Positions 17,750 to 26,665 are shown, counted from the stretch's first letter. The stretch: 64,000 nucleotides of DNA from Alishewanella tabrizica (GCF_014652375.1 NZ_BMYR01000003.1:186001-250000); one strand, 5' to 3'. The notes: generated by a model from the letters alone, not told the origin. A program made the numbers and translations.

Positions 17750-18640
17750 ATGCGTTTTTGGTACACATTATCAACAGGGAAAAAGCGGTTACTCCTGTTA
17801 CTTGGTATAGTGGCTTTGGGATCATTACTCTACAGTGGCGTAGCGCAGCAACGGCTGATAAATCCGTTGTTAGCCCCACTTGATCAACGCGCTCAGCATG
17901 TATTAAAACAAAGCTTAATGCTGAGCAGTGCCTCATTTGCGACCGCACGATTGATAGACCGTGGTATAGCATTTGTGTCAGAAGCCCAGTTTAGCGTTGG
18001 CGTAGCGAGCATTAAACCCGGTCAAGTACTGAAACCATTGCAAGACATGGCCGTGCGTTACTCTGACATCATGGTATTGGCGATGACATCTGTAGGGCTA
18101 CAGTTGTTTCTCGTCGAGTTTGGTAAACTCGCCGCCTTACCCTTATTTGGAAGTGGTGTCATAGTTGCTGCCCTTGGCTGGCTGCTGGGTCCTGCAAGTT
18201 GGCGTCCAGCATGTACTTATTTGCTGCGTATGTTTATGGTGTTATTGATTTTAGTGCGTATTGGTATTCCGTTGGGAGCCGTTGCTGTAGGCGCGTTGTC
18301 AGAATGGGTGTTGGAGCCACAGCGGCAAGCAACAGAAATGGCCCTAAGTAAAGAAACAGCTGAATTGCAAAGTGTCGATCAACCACTCGCTACGCCGGAT
18401 TCAGGGGCATTAGCCTGGTTAAAACAATTAGCCTCTAATGCGAATGAACTCTTTGCGGCGGTGAAAACCTTCTCCGACAATATGGTAGAAAAGTTAATAC
18501 AGTTAATCGTGATTTATAGTTTAAAAACGCTTATTTTTCCGTTGCTCTCATTATATGTGTTATGGCATTTGGGACGTTGGTTTGTGCTTCGCCCTTTGCC
18601 CGTAATATCGACCGCCGATGCTGTAAAGCCAGCGATATAA
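17750..18640 (+). CDS. Integral membrane protein of unknown function
   Basis: 296 residues from the ATG at 17750, which is placed six bases after GGAG; an ATG at 17738 overlaps that ribosome site. Hydrophobic helices are seen at about 15-32, 108-132, 140-155 and 165-190, and near the C-terminus (about 250-280), with an amphipathic Ala/Glu-rich stretch between. I do not recognise the family. It lies about 100 bases upstream of anmK on the same strand, with no obvious terminator, so they could be co-transcribed. Confidence 0.7.
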   Translation: MRFWYTLSTGKKRLLLLLGIVALGSLLYSGVAQQRLINPLLAPLDQRAQHVLKQSLMLSSASFATARLIDRGIAFVSEAQFSVGVASIKPGQVLKPLQDMAVRYSDIMVLAMTSVGLQLFLVEFGKLAALPLFGSGVIVAALGWLLGPASWRPACTYLLRMFMVLLILVRIGIPLGAVAVGALSEWVLEPQRQATEMALSKETAELQSVDQPLATPDSGALAWLKQLASNANELFAAVKTFSDNMVEKLIQLIVIYSLKTLIFPLLSLYVLWHLGRWFVLRPLPVISTADAVKPAI

Positions 18641-18740
18641 TGTAGTGAAACGTGATTTTACCTCAAGATTTTCTCACAATGAGACAAATTTTAGCCAGCC
18701 ACCTAGGGGCTTGTTACCGTTTTTTTAGAAAGGTAAATAG

Positions 18741-19940
18741 ATGCATCAGCATATTGAAAAGCTCTATCAGAGCGCGGCAAAACCGCGGCGTAAAATTATT
18801 GGTTTAATGAGTGGTACCTCATTAGATGGGTTAGATGTGGCACTTTGTTCGATTCGCGGTGAAGGTTTAGCGACAGAGGTGAACATTGAGCATTTTACTA
18901 CCGTGCCTTATACCGAAGAGTATCAGCAGCGGGTACGAGCAGTATTTGCTAAGCGCGAGGTGGATTTGCAAACCGTCACGGTTTTACATCCGTGGATCGG
19001 TATTACCCATGGCAATATGGTACGGCACTGTTTGGCGCAATGGCAGGTGTTACCTGAAGAGATTGATGTCATTGCAAGCCATGGTCAAACGGTGTTTCAT
19101 TGCCCATTACGCCAACATCAAGATGCACGCTGGGGAAACGCAACGTTACAACTCGGTGATGGCGATCATCTTGCGGTGACGGCGGGGATCACAACCATAA
19201 GTGACTTTCGGCAAAAACATATTGCCGCAGGCGGCGAGGGAGCGCCCTTAGCCGTCTATGGCGATTATCTGTTGTTTAGTTCCATAACAGAGAATCGGAT
19301 CATGTTGAATATTGGCGGTATAGCCAATTTAACCTGGTTACCAAAAAGTCGTGATGCTCAGGCGGTATTTAGTACTGATATCGGGCCAGGAAACACCCTG
19401 ATGGACGCGTTTATTCAGCAGCAGGGGCAAGGGCAGCTGTATGATAAAAACGCCCAATTGGCGTTACAAGGCCAGGTGTCTCAGCCATTACTGGTAGCAT
19501 TGCAGCAAGATCCGTTTTTTAGTTTGTCGTTTCCTAAAACGACGGGACCAGAGGTTTTTAATCTCAGCTATTTAGCCAACGCGCAGCGCAGGAGTAATAC
19601 GCAATTATTATCCGCGGCGGATGTGATGGCGACCTTAAACCGCTTTTCTGCCGATAATATTATTCGCGCTATTGAACAAAGCTGTGGTACTGAGCCTTGT
19701 GTTATTTATGCGAGCGGTGGCGGTATCCATAATCCGCTGTTAATGGCCCATCTTCGCACTGTATTTACTCGGCATGATATTAAAACAACCGAGGCGTTGG
19801 CCATTAATCCCGATGCGAAAGAAGCGGTGCTTTTTGCACTGCTCGCCAATGAATGTTTGGTAGGGGGTAAACAACCCTTCAGCAATGTGAGAGAAGGGAT
19901 CCCGGCAGTGACTATGGGTAAAATCAGTTTTGCGGATTAA
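18741..19940 (+). CDS. anmK: Anhydro-N-acetylmuramic acid kinase
   Basis: 399 residues. Family motifs: ATP-binding GLMSGTSLDGLD (21-32), ASHGQTVFH, LNIGGIANLTWLP, STDIGPGNTLMDAFI with the catalytic Asp, and ASGGGIHNPLLM. It phosphorylates and opens 1,6-anhydro-MurNAc to MurNAc-6-phosphate in the cytoplasm during cell-wall recycling. The length is slightly above the usual ~370 because of an N-terminal extension of about 17 residues before the first strand. AGGT lies before the ATG. Convergent with the TPR gene that follows. Confidence 0.95.
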   Translation: MHQHIEKLYQSAAKPRRKIIGLMSGTSLDGLDVALCSIRGEGLATEVNIEHFTTVPYTEEYQQRVRAVFAKREVDLQTVTVLHPWIGITHGNMVRHCLAQWQVLPEEIDVIASHGQTVFHCPLRQHQDARWGNATLQLGDGDHLAVTAGITTISDFRQKHIAAGGEGAPLAVYGDYLLFSSITENRIMLNIGGIANLTWLPKSRDAQAVFSTDIGPGNTLMDAFIQQQGQGQLYDKNAQLALQGQVSQPLLVALQQDPFFSLSFPKTTGPEVFNLSYLANAQRRSNTQLLSAADVMATLNRFSADNIIRAIEQSCGTEPCVIYASGGGIHNPLLMAHLRTVFTRHDIKTTEALAINPDAKEAVLFALLANECLVGGKQPFSNVREGIPAVTMGKISFAD

Positions 19941-19958
19941 TGTTGTAGTTTGAAAGCT

Positions 19959-19992
19959 CACTCAGCCTACTTTTATTTCGGTAGGCTGAGTG
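19959..19992. terminator. Terminator between anmK and the TPR gene
   Basis: A 12-bp perfect stem (CACTCAGCCTAC / GTAGGCTGAGTG) with loop TTTTATTTCG, between convergent genes. The 3' side is followed by TTAGTTCTT, a modest T-rich tail. Confidence 0.65.
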
Positions 19993-20012
19993 TTAGTTCT
20001 TAATCCTAATCT

Positions 20013-22781
20013 CTAGCGCATGTTAAGTAAGGCTTTTGCGCGGTTAACCCATTCAGTGCTAGTGTTCTGCTGTATCACGCCCTCGATAAAAGGGCGAGCC
20101 TCCGCGGTACGCTGCAGTGCAATTAAGCTCTCAGCAAGTAACAAGTTAATTTCTGGATTAGCACTTTGTTGTGCATAAGCTTGTCGCAATGTACTTAGCG
20201 CCCGCTCATGTAATTGCTGCGCCATTAATACTTTAGCTAATGTAGTCAGGATCAAGGGCTGATTGCGTGATAATTGATTTGCTTGCTCTGCGTGTTGAAG
20301 CGCAGTAGCGGGATCTGTCAATAAAAGCGCGTTGGCTAAATTATTAAATAATAATGGATCATTGTTATATTGGTTGGCATCTAACAAAGCGGTATAGGTT
20401 TGTGCTGCGTCAGTAAATAACTGATGGTTTATAAAATGTTCCGCCAGTAAACGTTGCAACCAATAATCTGTCGGACGTTGCTGAATATGTTTTTTTGCCA
20501 CATCAATAAACGCCTGCTGCAGTTCTTGCCTTCTGGATAATTCATACATACTTCCCCAGGCGCGTTGAAAGCTGGGATCAACGTCGACACTTTGTCGATA
20601 ATACTCAAACGCGGGTCTTACTTGTTGGCGTGTTTCTGCTAACAGTGCTCTTAATAAATAGTAGTCTGCGGTGGTTTGCTTGCGTTGCGCAAGCTGTTGT
20701 AAACGTTGCTCAGCGCTAGTTAATTGGCCGGTAGCGATTTGCAAACTAATTATCTCATACTCATATACCAAATTTTGCGGCTCAGCTTTGAGTGCATTGC
20801 TTAAGCTTTGTATCGCGTCATTTGGCAAGTTTAAACGAATTTGTAAGCGGCTTAGCTCATAAAAATGATTGCTATTAAGATCAGGCAATAACAACAGGGT
20901 CTTGATGTTTTCTGCAGCCAGCTCGTTTTGACCAAGATTGATATAAATGTCACTTTGAGCAAGCAATAGATCTTTCGCCATAAAGTCCCTTCTTAAGGCG
21001 CGTTGTAATAAGGTTAAGGCATCTTGTTGTTTATTAACCGATAGGTAGTACTGTAATAATAATGATAAGGCCGGTCGATAGGGGGTGCGGTTAAGTATTT
21101 TTAATAAACGATCTTCGGCTTTGGCTGCATCGTTTGTTCTTAACTCAACTCTTGCCAATAAGACATTTAACATGTCATTCTGCGGTTGTTGTTGTAAAAG
21201 TTGAGTGAGTAATTGTGATGCAGCAACATCATTCTGCTGCAAAATAAATAAATTGGCCTGCGTTACTTTGCCGGGGAAATACTCTGGGCTACTTTGTGTT
21301 AGCCGATTAATGTATTCCTCTGCCGCAGCAATATCACCAGTTTGTAACAACAATCCCGCATACAAATTTTGATAATCATTATTGCCAGCATCCAGTGCTA
21401 ACAGCTTTTTAGCAAGCGCAACAGCTTGAGGATAGTCTTGTAGATCTTTCGCGAGTAATGCTTTGGTCAACAGGATTGATGGTGTATCGTTCACCTTGGC
21501 ATCGGTTAAATATTGCATGGCAGCTGCCGGCCCCAAGGTCTGGCGTTTCAATTCGGCATCTAAGGTCGCCATTTCAGGATTATCGGGAAAGCGAGCGCGC
21601 ATTTCTGTCAGCATTTCTTGGGCTGTAGTCGGGCGCCCTTGTTTTAACGTTAACAGAACATATTGCATCAATAAGGGTTCATGATGCTGAAAGAACGCTT
21701 TTTTCTCTTCCAAAAACTTTACCGCAGTCCCTAATGGGCGAGTACGCGCATAATGATCTGCCACAATAACAATAGCATTTAGATCATCAGGGACGAGTTT
21801 GAGATACTCCTCAAAATCTTTAATGGCTAACTCTTCGCCATTTTGTAAATAATGTAGCGCTCCCCGCAAAAATAATTGCGCCGGTTCTGTACGAAAGTAT
21901 TCAGCCGGCATGCCAACTAAGTCAGCATGTAAGGTTAAGATCGATTCATCAATTTTCGTTTCAGTTAACAAGGCGGTAACTAATGGCAGTGCAAATCGTA
22001 AGTAGGGATCATTTAGTTCCATCTCTGCTAATTGCGTCAACGCAGTTTTTGCCGCAGGTAAATCACCCGTAACAAATTGGGCCGTGCTAATAGCGCGTAA
22101 CAACAACGGATTTTGCGGCTCTTGCGTTAATCCTTGCTGATAAAAGGCTATTGCTTCTGCAAAACGTTCTTGGCGTGCAGCTAAATTACCTAACTGTAAT
22201 AAGGTCGCTACATTTTCAGGGGCTAATGCTTGGCTTTCTGCTAACCACTTCGCAGCGCTTTGCTCGTCTTTTTCTACTATAGCTAATTCTGCTTGTGCAT
22301 TAAGCAGGGCGACCGGGTTTGTGTTAAGTGCGGCAGCCTGCTGAATAAATTGGCGCGCGGCATCAACATTATTATCCTGTAGAGCCACAGAGGCAGAAAC
22401 CAATAGCCAGTTAAAACGTTTGTCAGGACGCATAGTGCCACTGCGATTCATCGTTTGCAGCTTTAACGGATCTCTTGCTAATAAATACAAATAACTCAGT
22501 TCATCACTAATTAAGTTAAGATCGGCACCATCGGTTAAGGCCCCTTCAAAGACCTCCAGTGCATGCACAAATTGTTGTTGTTGCAGCAATACTTGGCCAT
22601 ACAAAATTTGCGCGGCTAAATTGTCGGGCGTTTCACTAAGTATATTTCGCAGATAAATAACTGCGGTTGCTGTATCGCCTTGTTGATACAGCTGTAACGC
22701 GTTGTCATAGGTATATTTAGCATTAGCCTGACTATGTGCAGACGTGCCAAGTAACATACATAAAATAACCCAGCGAAACAT
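20013..22781 (-). CDS. PrsT-like TPR-repeat protein of the PEP-CTERM system
   Basis: 922 residues from the ATG at 22781, preceded by AAGAGG; the TTG 17 codons upstream has no ribosome site. A signal peptide (about 1-20, SQANA) is followed by TPR repeats over nearly the entire length (for example QQGDTATAVIYLRNILSETPDNLAAQILYGQVLLQ). Length and layout match PrsT, a TPR protein found with PEP-CTERM/exosortase and exopolysaccharide genes. It lacks the lipobox of many PrsT proteins. It lies directly downstream of a PEP-CTERM protein gene, which supports the assignment; the exosortase itself is not in the window. Likely periplasmic, binding partners in envelope or exopolysaccharide assembly. Confidence 0.82.
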   Translation of the reverse strand: MFRWVILCMLLGTSAHSQANAKYTYDNALQLYQQGDTATAVIYLRNILSETPDNLAAQILYGQVLLQQQQFVHALEVFEGALTDGADLNLISDELSYLYLLARDPLKLQTMNRSGTMRPDKRFNWLLVSASVALQDNNVDAARQFIQQAAALNTNPVALLNAQAELAIVEKDEQSAAKWLAESQALAPENVATLLQLGNLAARQERFAEAIAFYQQGLTQEPQNPLLLRAISTAQFVTGDLPAAKTALTQLAEMELNDPYLRFALPLVTALLTETKIDESILTLHADLVGMPAEYFRTEPAQLFLRGALHYLQNGEELAIKDFEEYLKLVPDDLNAIVIVADHYARTRPLGTAVKFLEEKKAFFQHHEPLLMQYVLLTLKQGRPTTAQEMLTEMRARFPDNPEMATLDAELKRQTLGPAAAMQYLTDAKVNDTPSILLTKALLAKDLQDYPQAVALAKKLLALDAGNNDYQNLYAGLLLQTGDIAAAEEYINRLTQSSPEYFPGKVTQANLFILQQNDVAASQLLTQLLQQQPQNDMLNVLLARVELRTNDAAKAEDRLLKILNRTPYRPALSLLLQYYLSVNKQQDALTLLQRALRRDFMAKDLLLAQSDIYINLGQNELAAENIKTLLLLPDLNSNHFYELSRLQIRLNLPNDAIQSLSNALKAEPQNLVYEYEIISLQIATGQLTSAEQRLQQLAQRKQTTADYYLLRALLAETRQQVRPAFEYYRQSVDVDPSFQRAWGSMYELSRRQELQQAFIDVAKKHIQQRPTDYWLQRLLAEHFINHQLFTDAAQTYTALLDANQYNNDPLLFNNLANALLLTDPATALQHAEQANQLSRNQPLILTTLAKVLMAQQLHERALSTLRQAYAQQSANPEINLLLAESLIALQRTAEARPFIEGVIQQNTSTEWVNRAKALLNMR

Positions 22782-22858
22782 AAAAGCCTCTTGATTACGA
22801 ACTGCGTGATAAGCACGAATAGTATTATGCAAAGATAGCAGCTAACACGACCAAAGAA

Positions 22859-22878
22859 AAAGGGGCTTACGCCCCTTT
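22859..22878 (-). terminator. Terminator after the PEP-CTERM gene
   Basis: An 8-bp stem (AAAGGGGC / GCCCCTTT) with loop TTAC. Read on the minus strand it ends in TTTTTCTTTGG. It separates the PEP-CTERM gene from the PrsT-like gene, which must therefore have its own promoter within 22782-22858 or depend on read-through. Confidence 0.8.
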
Positions 22879-22895
22879 GTGTAAAACGAATAATA

Positions 22896-23684
22896 TTATT
22901 TAGCTTTACGACGCTTATGGAGTGATAACCCTAATAGCACAACAGCAAATAGTGATAAGGTGCCTGGGGTTGGCACTGGTGTTGGGGTAGGCGTAGTTGT
23001 AGTTTTAGTTGTTGTGATACTGCCAAACTTTAACCCATTAACAGTTGTTGGGCAGTTTTTAGAACAATTTGCACTGTTAAAAACAGCATTATAAGCACCA
23101 ATTAACCAATATTGGCTGCTAACCTGAGTAATATCAGAAGGTGTTAGTGAGTTATTACTGGCAAATGAGTAATGGGCTCCAGTATTGAGATAACTGGCTT
23201 TAAAAATTGCAGATTCTGCTAGTTCTTTTAGTGTTAAAGTGTTGAGATTAGAAGTAGAGAAGGTGTTTTTAAATGCAGCAACCGATAGATTTGTGTTATA
23301 CCACTGCCAAGTGTTAGTTATGCTTGTTAATTGAATAGGGCTTGGGAACTCTAAAAGAATAAAATCAACTCCATTATGGTTGTCTACCATATGATTTTCT
23401 CCATCGATTTTCCATAATTGCGTACCATAGAGGCTATCTAAACTAAGTTGCCTAGCAGTTACAATAGTCGATAAGCTCAGAGAGGAGCTTGATGACCAAC
23501 CAGAAATAAGAGCCGAGCTGCCTTTATCAGAAGACAAAGATAACTTTGCACCATTTACAGCAGTTTGACCCGTTTTAAAACTCCACGTTTCCGTGGTGGT
23601 AACTGTTGCAGCAGTTACCGAGCCGGATAGCAGCACTAACGAACAAAACAAACTAACCGTAGCGGTTTTTAGAACAGCGAACAT
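22896..23684 (-). CDS. PEP-CTERM sorting-domain surface protein
   Basis: 262 residues. The signal peptide is about 1-25 (SGSVTAA). The secreted Ser/Thr-rich region (about 26-225) resembles no enzyme I know. A Thr/Pro linker (TTTPTPTPVP) leads to the C-terminal sorting signal: VPTPGTL, a hydrophobic helix (SLFAVVLLGLSL) and a basic tail HKRRKAK. This is the PEP-CTERM tripartite signal in its VPTP variant. Exosortase XrtA cleaves such signals and delivers the protein to the surface or matrix. One pair of cysteines (NCSKNC) lies near the linker. No strong Shine-Dalgarno precedes the ATG. A candidate sigma-54 promoter lies 46-62 bases upstream. Confidence 0.87.
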   Translation of the reverse strand: MFAVLKTATVSLFCSLVLLSGSVTAATVTTTETWSFKTGQTAVNGAKLSLSSDKGSSALISGWSSSSSLSLSTIVTARQLSLDSLYGTQLWKIDGENHMVDNHNGVDFILLEFPSPIQLTSITNTWQWYNTNLSVAAFKNTFSTSNLNTLTLKELAESAIFKASYLNTGAHYSFASNNSLTPSDITQVSSQYWLIGAYNAVFNSANCSKNCPTTVNGLKFGSITTTKTTTTPTPTPVPTPGTLSLFAVVLLGLSLHKRRKAK

Positions 23685-23729
23685 AGGCGGTAACTCTCAA
23701 TGAAGAATAATACTAATATACTATAACTA

Positions 23730-23745
23730 TGCAACATGTATGCCT
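23730..23745 (-). promoter_or_regulatory. Candidate sigma-54 promoter of the PEP-CTERM gene
   Basis: On the minus strand AGGCAT-ACATG-TTGCA matches the sigma-54 consensus TGGCAC-N5-TTGCA with two mismatches. The invariant GG (-24) and GC (-12) are at correct spacing. A start at about 23719 would leave a ~35-base leader. PEP-CTERM systems often include the PrsK/PrsR pair, PrsR being a sigma-54 activator. Confidence 0.5.
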
Positions 23746-23992
23746 AAATTTAAAATCAACATTTTCAATGATTTAAGCAGGTGCATGATCAGATCTGTAA
23801 AAATTCGTGACACTTTTAATCAGTTTGTCGGCGGATACTGTTTTTGAACTGCAATGGGCTGTTCTCGCCTTGGAAAAAATCGCTAAACCCTTTAAAACAA
23901 AACGCTAAATCTAGGTATGTAAAAAGCGTATTATATGTTAAAAAAAGCAATTGTTTTTTGACGTAATACATTTTTATATCCAAGGATTATAG
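23746..23992. other. Non-coding gap between PEP-CTERM gene and small barrel gene
   Basis: Holds the divergent control regions of both neighbours. Apart from the sigma-54-like site at its left end I see no repeat or strong hairpin. Confidence 0.5.
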
Positions 23993-24562
23993 ATGGCTTT
24001 TATAACATTGTCTTCAGGGCTTGTATCTTTTTTACTCGTGTTTGCAAGCAGTTCCTCTCTCGCCGCGACGCCTCTTTACAGTATTGGTGCTTTTACAGAA
24101 AGCAGTGGTGATTTGCGTAGTCAGGGCATTACCCTAGGTTTGCGCACGGACGACACTGCGCCCTATTATGTTGATGTGATATTAAGTTATCAGCGATTGC
24201 AACTGCGTGATACACCCGCCGAGTATCGTCGCGATGCGTTCTCTCCCTTTTTTGTAGCAGGCAGAGTGGGTTTATCAAGCACTGTCAGCCCTTATGTGCA
24301 GATTGGGGTTGATGTTGCCCATGCGGTTAAATCGATGTTTGAACAGTACGGCGATTCCTGTTGTAACATCAATGCACAGTCAGGTGTAAGTTTTTCACCG
24401 CTATCGCCAATCACACTGGATATTTATGGAACGTGGTACAGTGTTAAGTATCAGACGGGACGCTTAGTGGATCGCTATGAAAACGATCGCTGGCAATTAA
24501 GAGAAGAGTATGATCGTTTTTCGCCGTTAGGTGTTGGTATGCGGCTAAGTGTCGCGTTTTAG
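23993..24562 (+). CDS. Small outer-membrane beta-barrel-like protein, unknown function
   Basis: 189 residues with a signal peptide (about 1-24, SSSLAATP). The rest shows alternating polar and hydrophobic strands (YYVDVILSYQRLQL, SPYVQIGVDVAHAV, ITLDIYGTWYSVKYQ, GVGMRLSVAF) and ends in a C-terminal Phe, as in outer-membrane barrels. A CC pair (GDSCCNIN) is unusual. The ATG at 23993 has AAGGA upstream. No family is recognised. Convergent with the DUF4097 gene. Confidence 0.72.
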   Translation: MAFITLSSGLVSFLLVFASSSSLAATPLYSIGAFTESSGDLRSQGITLGLRTDDTAPYYVDVILSYQRLQLRDTPAEYRRDAFSPFFVAGRVGLSSTVSPYVQIGVDVAHAVKSMFEQYGDSCCNINAQSGVSFSPLSPITLDIYGTWYSVKYQTGRLVDRYENDRWQLREEYDRFSPLGVGMRLSVAF

Positions 24563-24583
24563 TCGTCCCAAACACGACTCTAG

Positions 24584-24627
24584 CGAGTTTATTCGCGCTT
24601 CGCAAAAGCAAGACGCGAATAAACTCG
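24584..24627. terminator. Hairpin between the small barrel gene and DUF4097 gene
   Basis: A 14-bp perfect stem (CGAGTTTATTCGCG / CGCGAATAAACTCG) with a 16-base loop, between convergent genes. No T-run; either a shared terminator or a cruciform-type repeat. Confidence 0.5.
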
Positions 24628-24691
24628 ATACAGCTAGCTCAACTAAAATAATTGCCCCAACCTAAAATACGCTCAGGCATACAGAGCGAGT

Positions 24692-25663
24692 TTAGTCTTT
24701 TTTCAGCGTCAACCTGCCACTTACTGTGGTGATATCAATACTGCCGGTGCCATTGCCGGTGGTAAATTGTAAAGACGATGCTGGGCCATATTTATCTCGG
24801 CTGGCTTTATCGGCGGTTAAGGTATTATTGATGCTGCCGCCAGCAGAGGTTTTCATGCTCACGCGGGCATCTAAATTGCTCGCCAGGGTTAATTCAAACT
24901 TACCACTTACAGAGCTGCCTTTAATTCTGGGCGCGTTTTGATTCTTTAATTCGATCTCTATACTGCCATTTACGCTAGACACGGCCAACTGAGCGGTACC
25001 GTCAAGTTTTAGATCCACTTCGCCATTTACTACGGTCACCATCAGTTCTTCAGGGTTACTGTCTACCTCAATGGTGCCATTGACTGATTCTACAGACATA
25101 CGGCCGCTTGATGCTTTATCCTCTATTTTACCATTGACGGTTTTTAAACGTAGCTGACCTTGTAACGACTCGCTGTCTATTTGGCCATTCACCGTTGTCA
25201 GTTCGATATTATTAGTAAGCTGTTTGGCCTTGATATCACCGTTAACCGTGGTGAACTGACTGCCACCGTTAATACCCGCAACATCAACATCGACATTAAC
25301 GCCTTTAAACTCCACTTCACTGCCAGCGGGCACATTGATGATCAGGTTTGAACCTTTGGTTTTTTCGTTACCATAATCTTGCATTTGCCGTGGCATTTTC
25401 ACGATAAAACGCGTAAAACCTCCAGCAGAGTCCAACTCAAAGCCCTCCGCGCGTTCATCCAACTGGCCAGAAACGCTAAACTGGTTACTTGTTGCAGGGC
25501 GAATTTGCACATCTCCCCGCTGTACATCCAGTGTGATACGCTCGTTGCCATTTACGTCACGCACCTCATTGATATTTTGCTGGTTTGCAAATGCCAGTGT
25601 ACTCATCAATAACATTGCGATACTGGTACTATAAAATGCTGTTTTACATAAAGATGACTTCAT
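24692..25663 (-). CDS. DUF4097-family beta-strand repeat protein, exported
   Basis: 323 residues. A signal peptide (about 1-26, LAFAN) precedes a right-handed beta-solenoid-like array with a recurring T/SVNG turn every ~18-20 residues (FTTVNGDI, LTTVNGQI, LKTVNGKI, VESVNGTI, VTVVNGEV, VSSVNGSI). This is the DUF4097 pattern, seen in putative envelope-associated adhesin-like proteins. GAGGA precedes the ATG. It is the last gene of an operon with an ECF sigma factor and a probable anti-sigma factor (16-base gap), so it is likely part of the same envelope-stress circuit. Its biochemical role is unknown. Confidence 0.88.
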   Translation of the reverse strand: MKSSLCKTAFYSTSIAMLLMSTLAFANQQNINEVRDVNGNERITLDVQRGDVQIRPATSNQFSVSGQLDERAEGFELDSAGGFTRFIVKMPRQMQDYGNEKTKGSNLIINVPAGSEVEFKGVNVDVDVAGINGGSQFTTVNGDIKAKQLTNNIELTTVNGQIDSESLQGQLRLKTVNGKIEDKASSGRMSVESVNGTIEVDSNPEELMVTVVNGEVDLKLDGTAQLAVSSVNGSIEIELKNQNAPRIKGSSVSGKFELTLASNLDARVSMKTSAGGSINNTLTADKASRDKYGPASSLQFTTGNGTGSIDITTVSGRLTLKKD

Positions 25664-25679
25664 CGATTTTTCCTCAGGG

Positions 25680-26138
25680 TTAGTAAGTATGAGATGACGC
25701 GACAGCTATCATGCTGACGTAATCCAATTGTTGTTGATACAAGTCGAGCAATTGATGTTGCAAGTTAGCATCGTCGGGGTAAAAACCGAGCGCGACGTGA
25801 ACGTGGTTTATCGCCTGATCCCAGAGCGCCAATTGCCACTGCCAATCACCAAACGCAGGATCAATATATTCAAGTGAGGCGAGCTGGTGGCTTAATTGCT
25901 GCTGATAAAATTGCTGCAGCTGTGCCAAGTTTGCTGTTTCGGGCCCGAGATTAACAGGTTGCCACCACGTAACGAGTAGCAAGGCAACTGCCGCGGCAAT
26001 ACTCGTGGGTAGCCAAAAAACGGCACGCTTTTTAGGGCGCGCCTTTAATTGTTGGGCAAGTTGTGGCCATAAATCTACTGGAGGCTCGATTTCTTGCGGT
26101 AGTGTGGCTAATAAATTATCTAGCTTAGTGTTCTGCAT
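25680..26138 (-). CDS. Probable single-pass anti-sigma factor
   Basis: 152 residues: an N-terminal cytoplasmic part (1-38), one transmembrane helix (about 39-58, VFWLPTSIAAAVALLLVTWW) and a Gln-rich helical outer part. It overlaps the ECF sigma gene by 14 bases, the normal coupling of sigma and anti-sigma factors. The protein has no cysteine, so it cannot carry the HxxxCxxC zinc motif; it would be of the zinc-free type. Function is inferred from position, topology and the downstream DUF4097 gene. Confidence 0.72.
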   Translation of the reverse strand: MQNTKLDNLLATLPQEIEPPVDLWPQLAQQLKARPKKRAVFWLPTSIAAAVALLLVTWWQPVNLGPETANLAQLQQFYQQQLSHQLASLEYIDPAFGDWQWQLALWDQAINHVHVALGFYPDDANLQHQLLDLYQQQLDYVSMIAVASSHTY

Positions 26139-26637
26139 CTAACCACTCCTGTAATAATTGCCTGGCTCGATGATACTGCGCTTTGCTGCTGCCTTCGGCA
26201 ATATGCAGTAGCGCGGCGATTTCTTGATGCTGGTAACCTTCAATGGCATACAGCACAAAAACTGTACGTGCTTGCGCCGGCAAGCGGAAGATCAGCTTAT
26301 CAAGTTGATGGGGTTCAGCGCCGTTTACGTCAGTAGGAATATCAACATTGCTGTCATCAACGAGTCGGGTTACTTTATCTTGCCGCCATACATCTACGGC
26401 TGTTCTCACCGCAATCTGATGTAGCCAGGTGCTAAATTGACTGTCGCCGCGAAAACTGGGTAATTGTTGCCATACGCGAATAAATATCTCCTGCACGGCG
26501 TCTTCTGCTCTTGCCCGATTAGCTAATAGGCGCAGTGTTACGGCATACACCTTGCCAATATGGCGCCGGTATAACCGTTCAAAGGCAGTTTTGTCACCGG
26601 CAATGACAAGCTGTAAAAGGTCGGCGTCTTGTTGCAT
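26125..26637 (-). CDS. ECF-family RNA polymerase sigma factor
   Basis: 170 residues. Region 2 spans about 10-80 (FERLYRRHIGKVYAVTLRLL, RAEDAVQEIFIRVWQ, FSTWLHQIAVRTAVDVWR) and region 4 about 110-165 (LPAQARTVFVLYAIEGYQHQEIAALLHIAEGSSKAQYHRARQLL). No region 3, as expected for group 4 sigma factors. It heads an operon with an overlapping anti-sigma gene and a DUF4097 gene. AAGG precedes the ATG. A candidate ECF-type promoter upstream suggests autoregulation. Confidence 0.93.
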   Translation of the reverse strand: MQQDADLLQLVIAGDKTAFERLYRRHIGKVYAVTLRLLANRARAEDAVQEIFIRVWQQLPSFRGDSQFSTWLHQIAVRTAVDVWRQDKVTRLVDDSNVDIPTDVNGAEPHQLDKLIFRLPAQARTVFVLYAIEGYQHQEIAALLHIAEGSSKAQYHRARQLLQEWLDAEH

Positions 26638-26665
26638 GAAGTAACCTTATCGAAAGTATGCCGAG

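Noticed and set aside
22782-22832. TTG-started N-terminal extension of the PrsT-like protein
   Set aside because: It would bury the signal peptide 17 residues in; the internal ATG has AAGAGG at proper spacing.
22829-22844. Possible sigma-54 site before the PrsT-like gene (TGCAA-N5-GCAGC on the plus strand)
   Set aside because: The -24 half does not keep GG, and three of five other positions mismatch.
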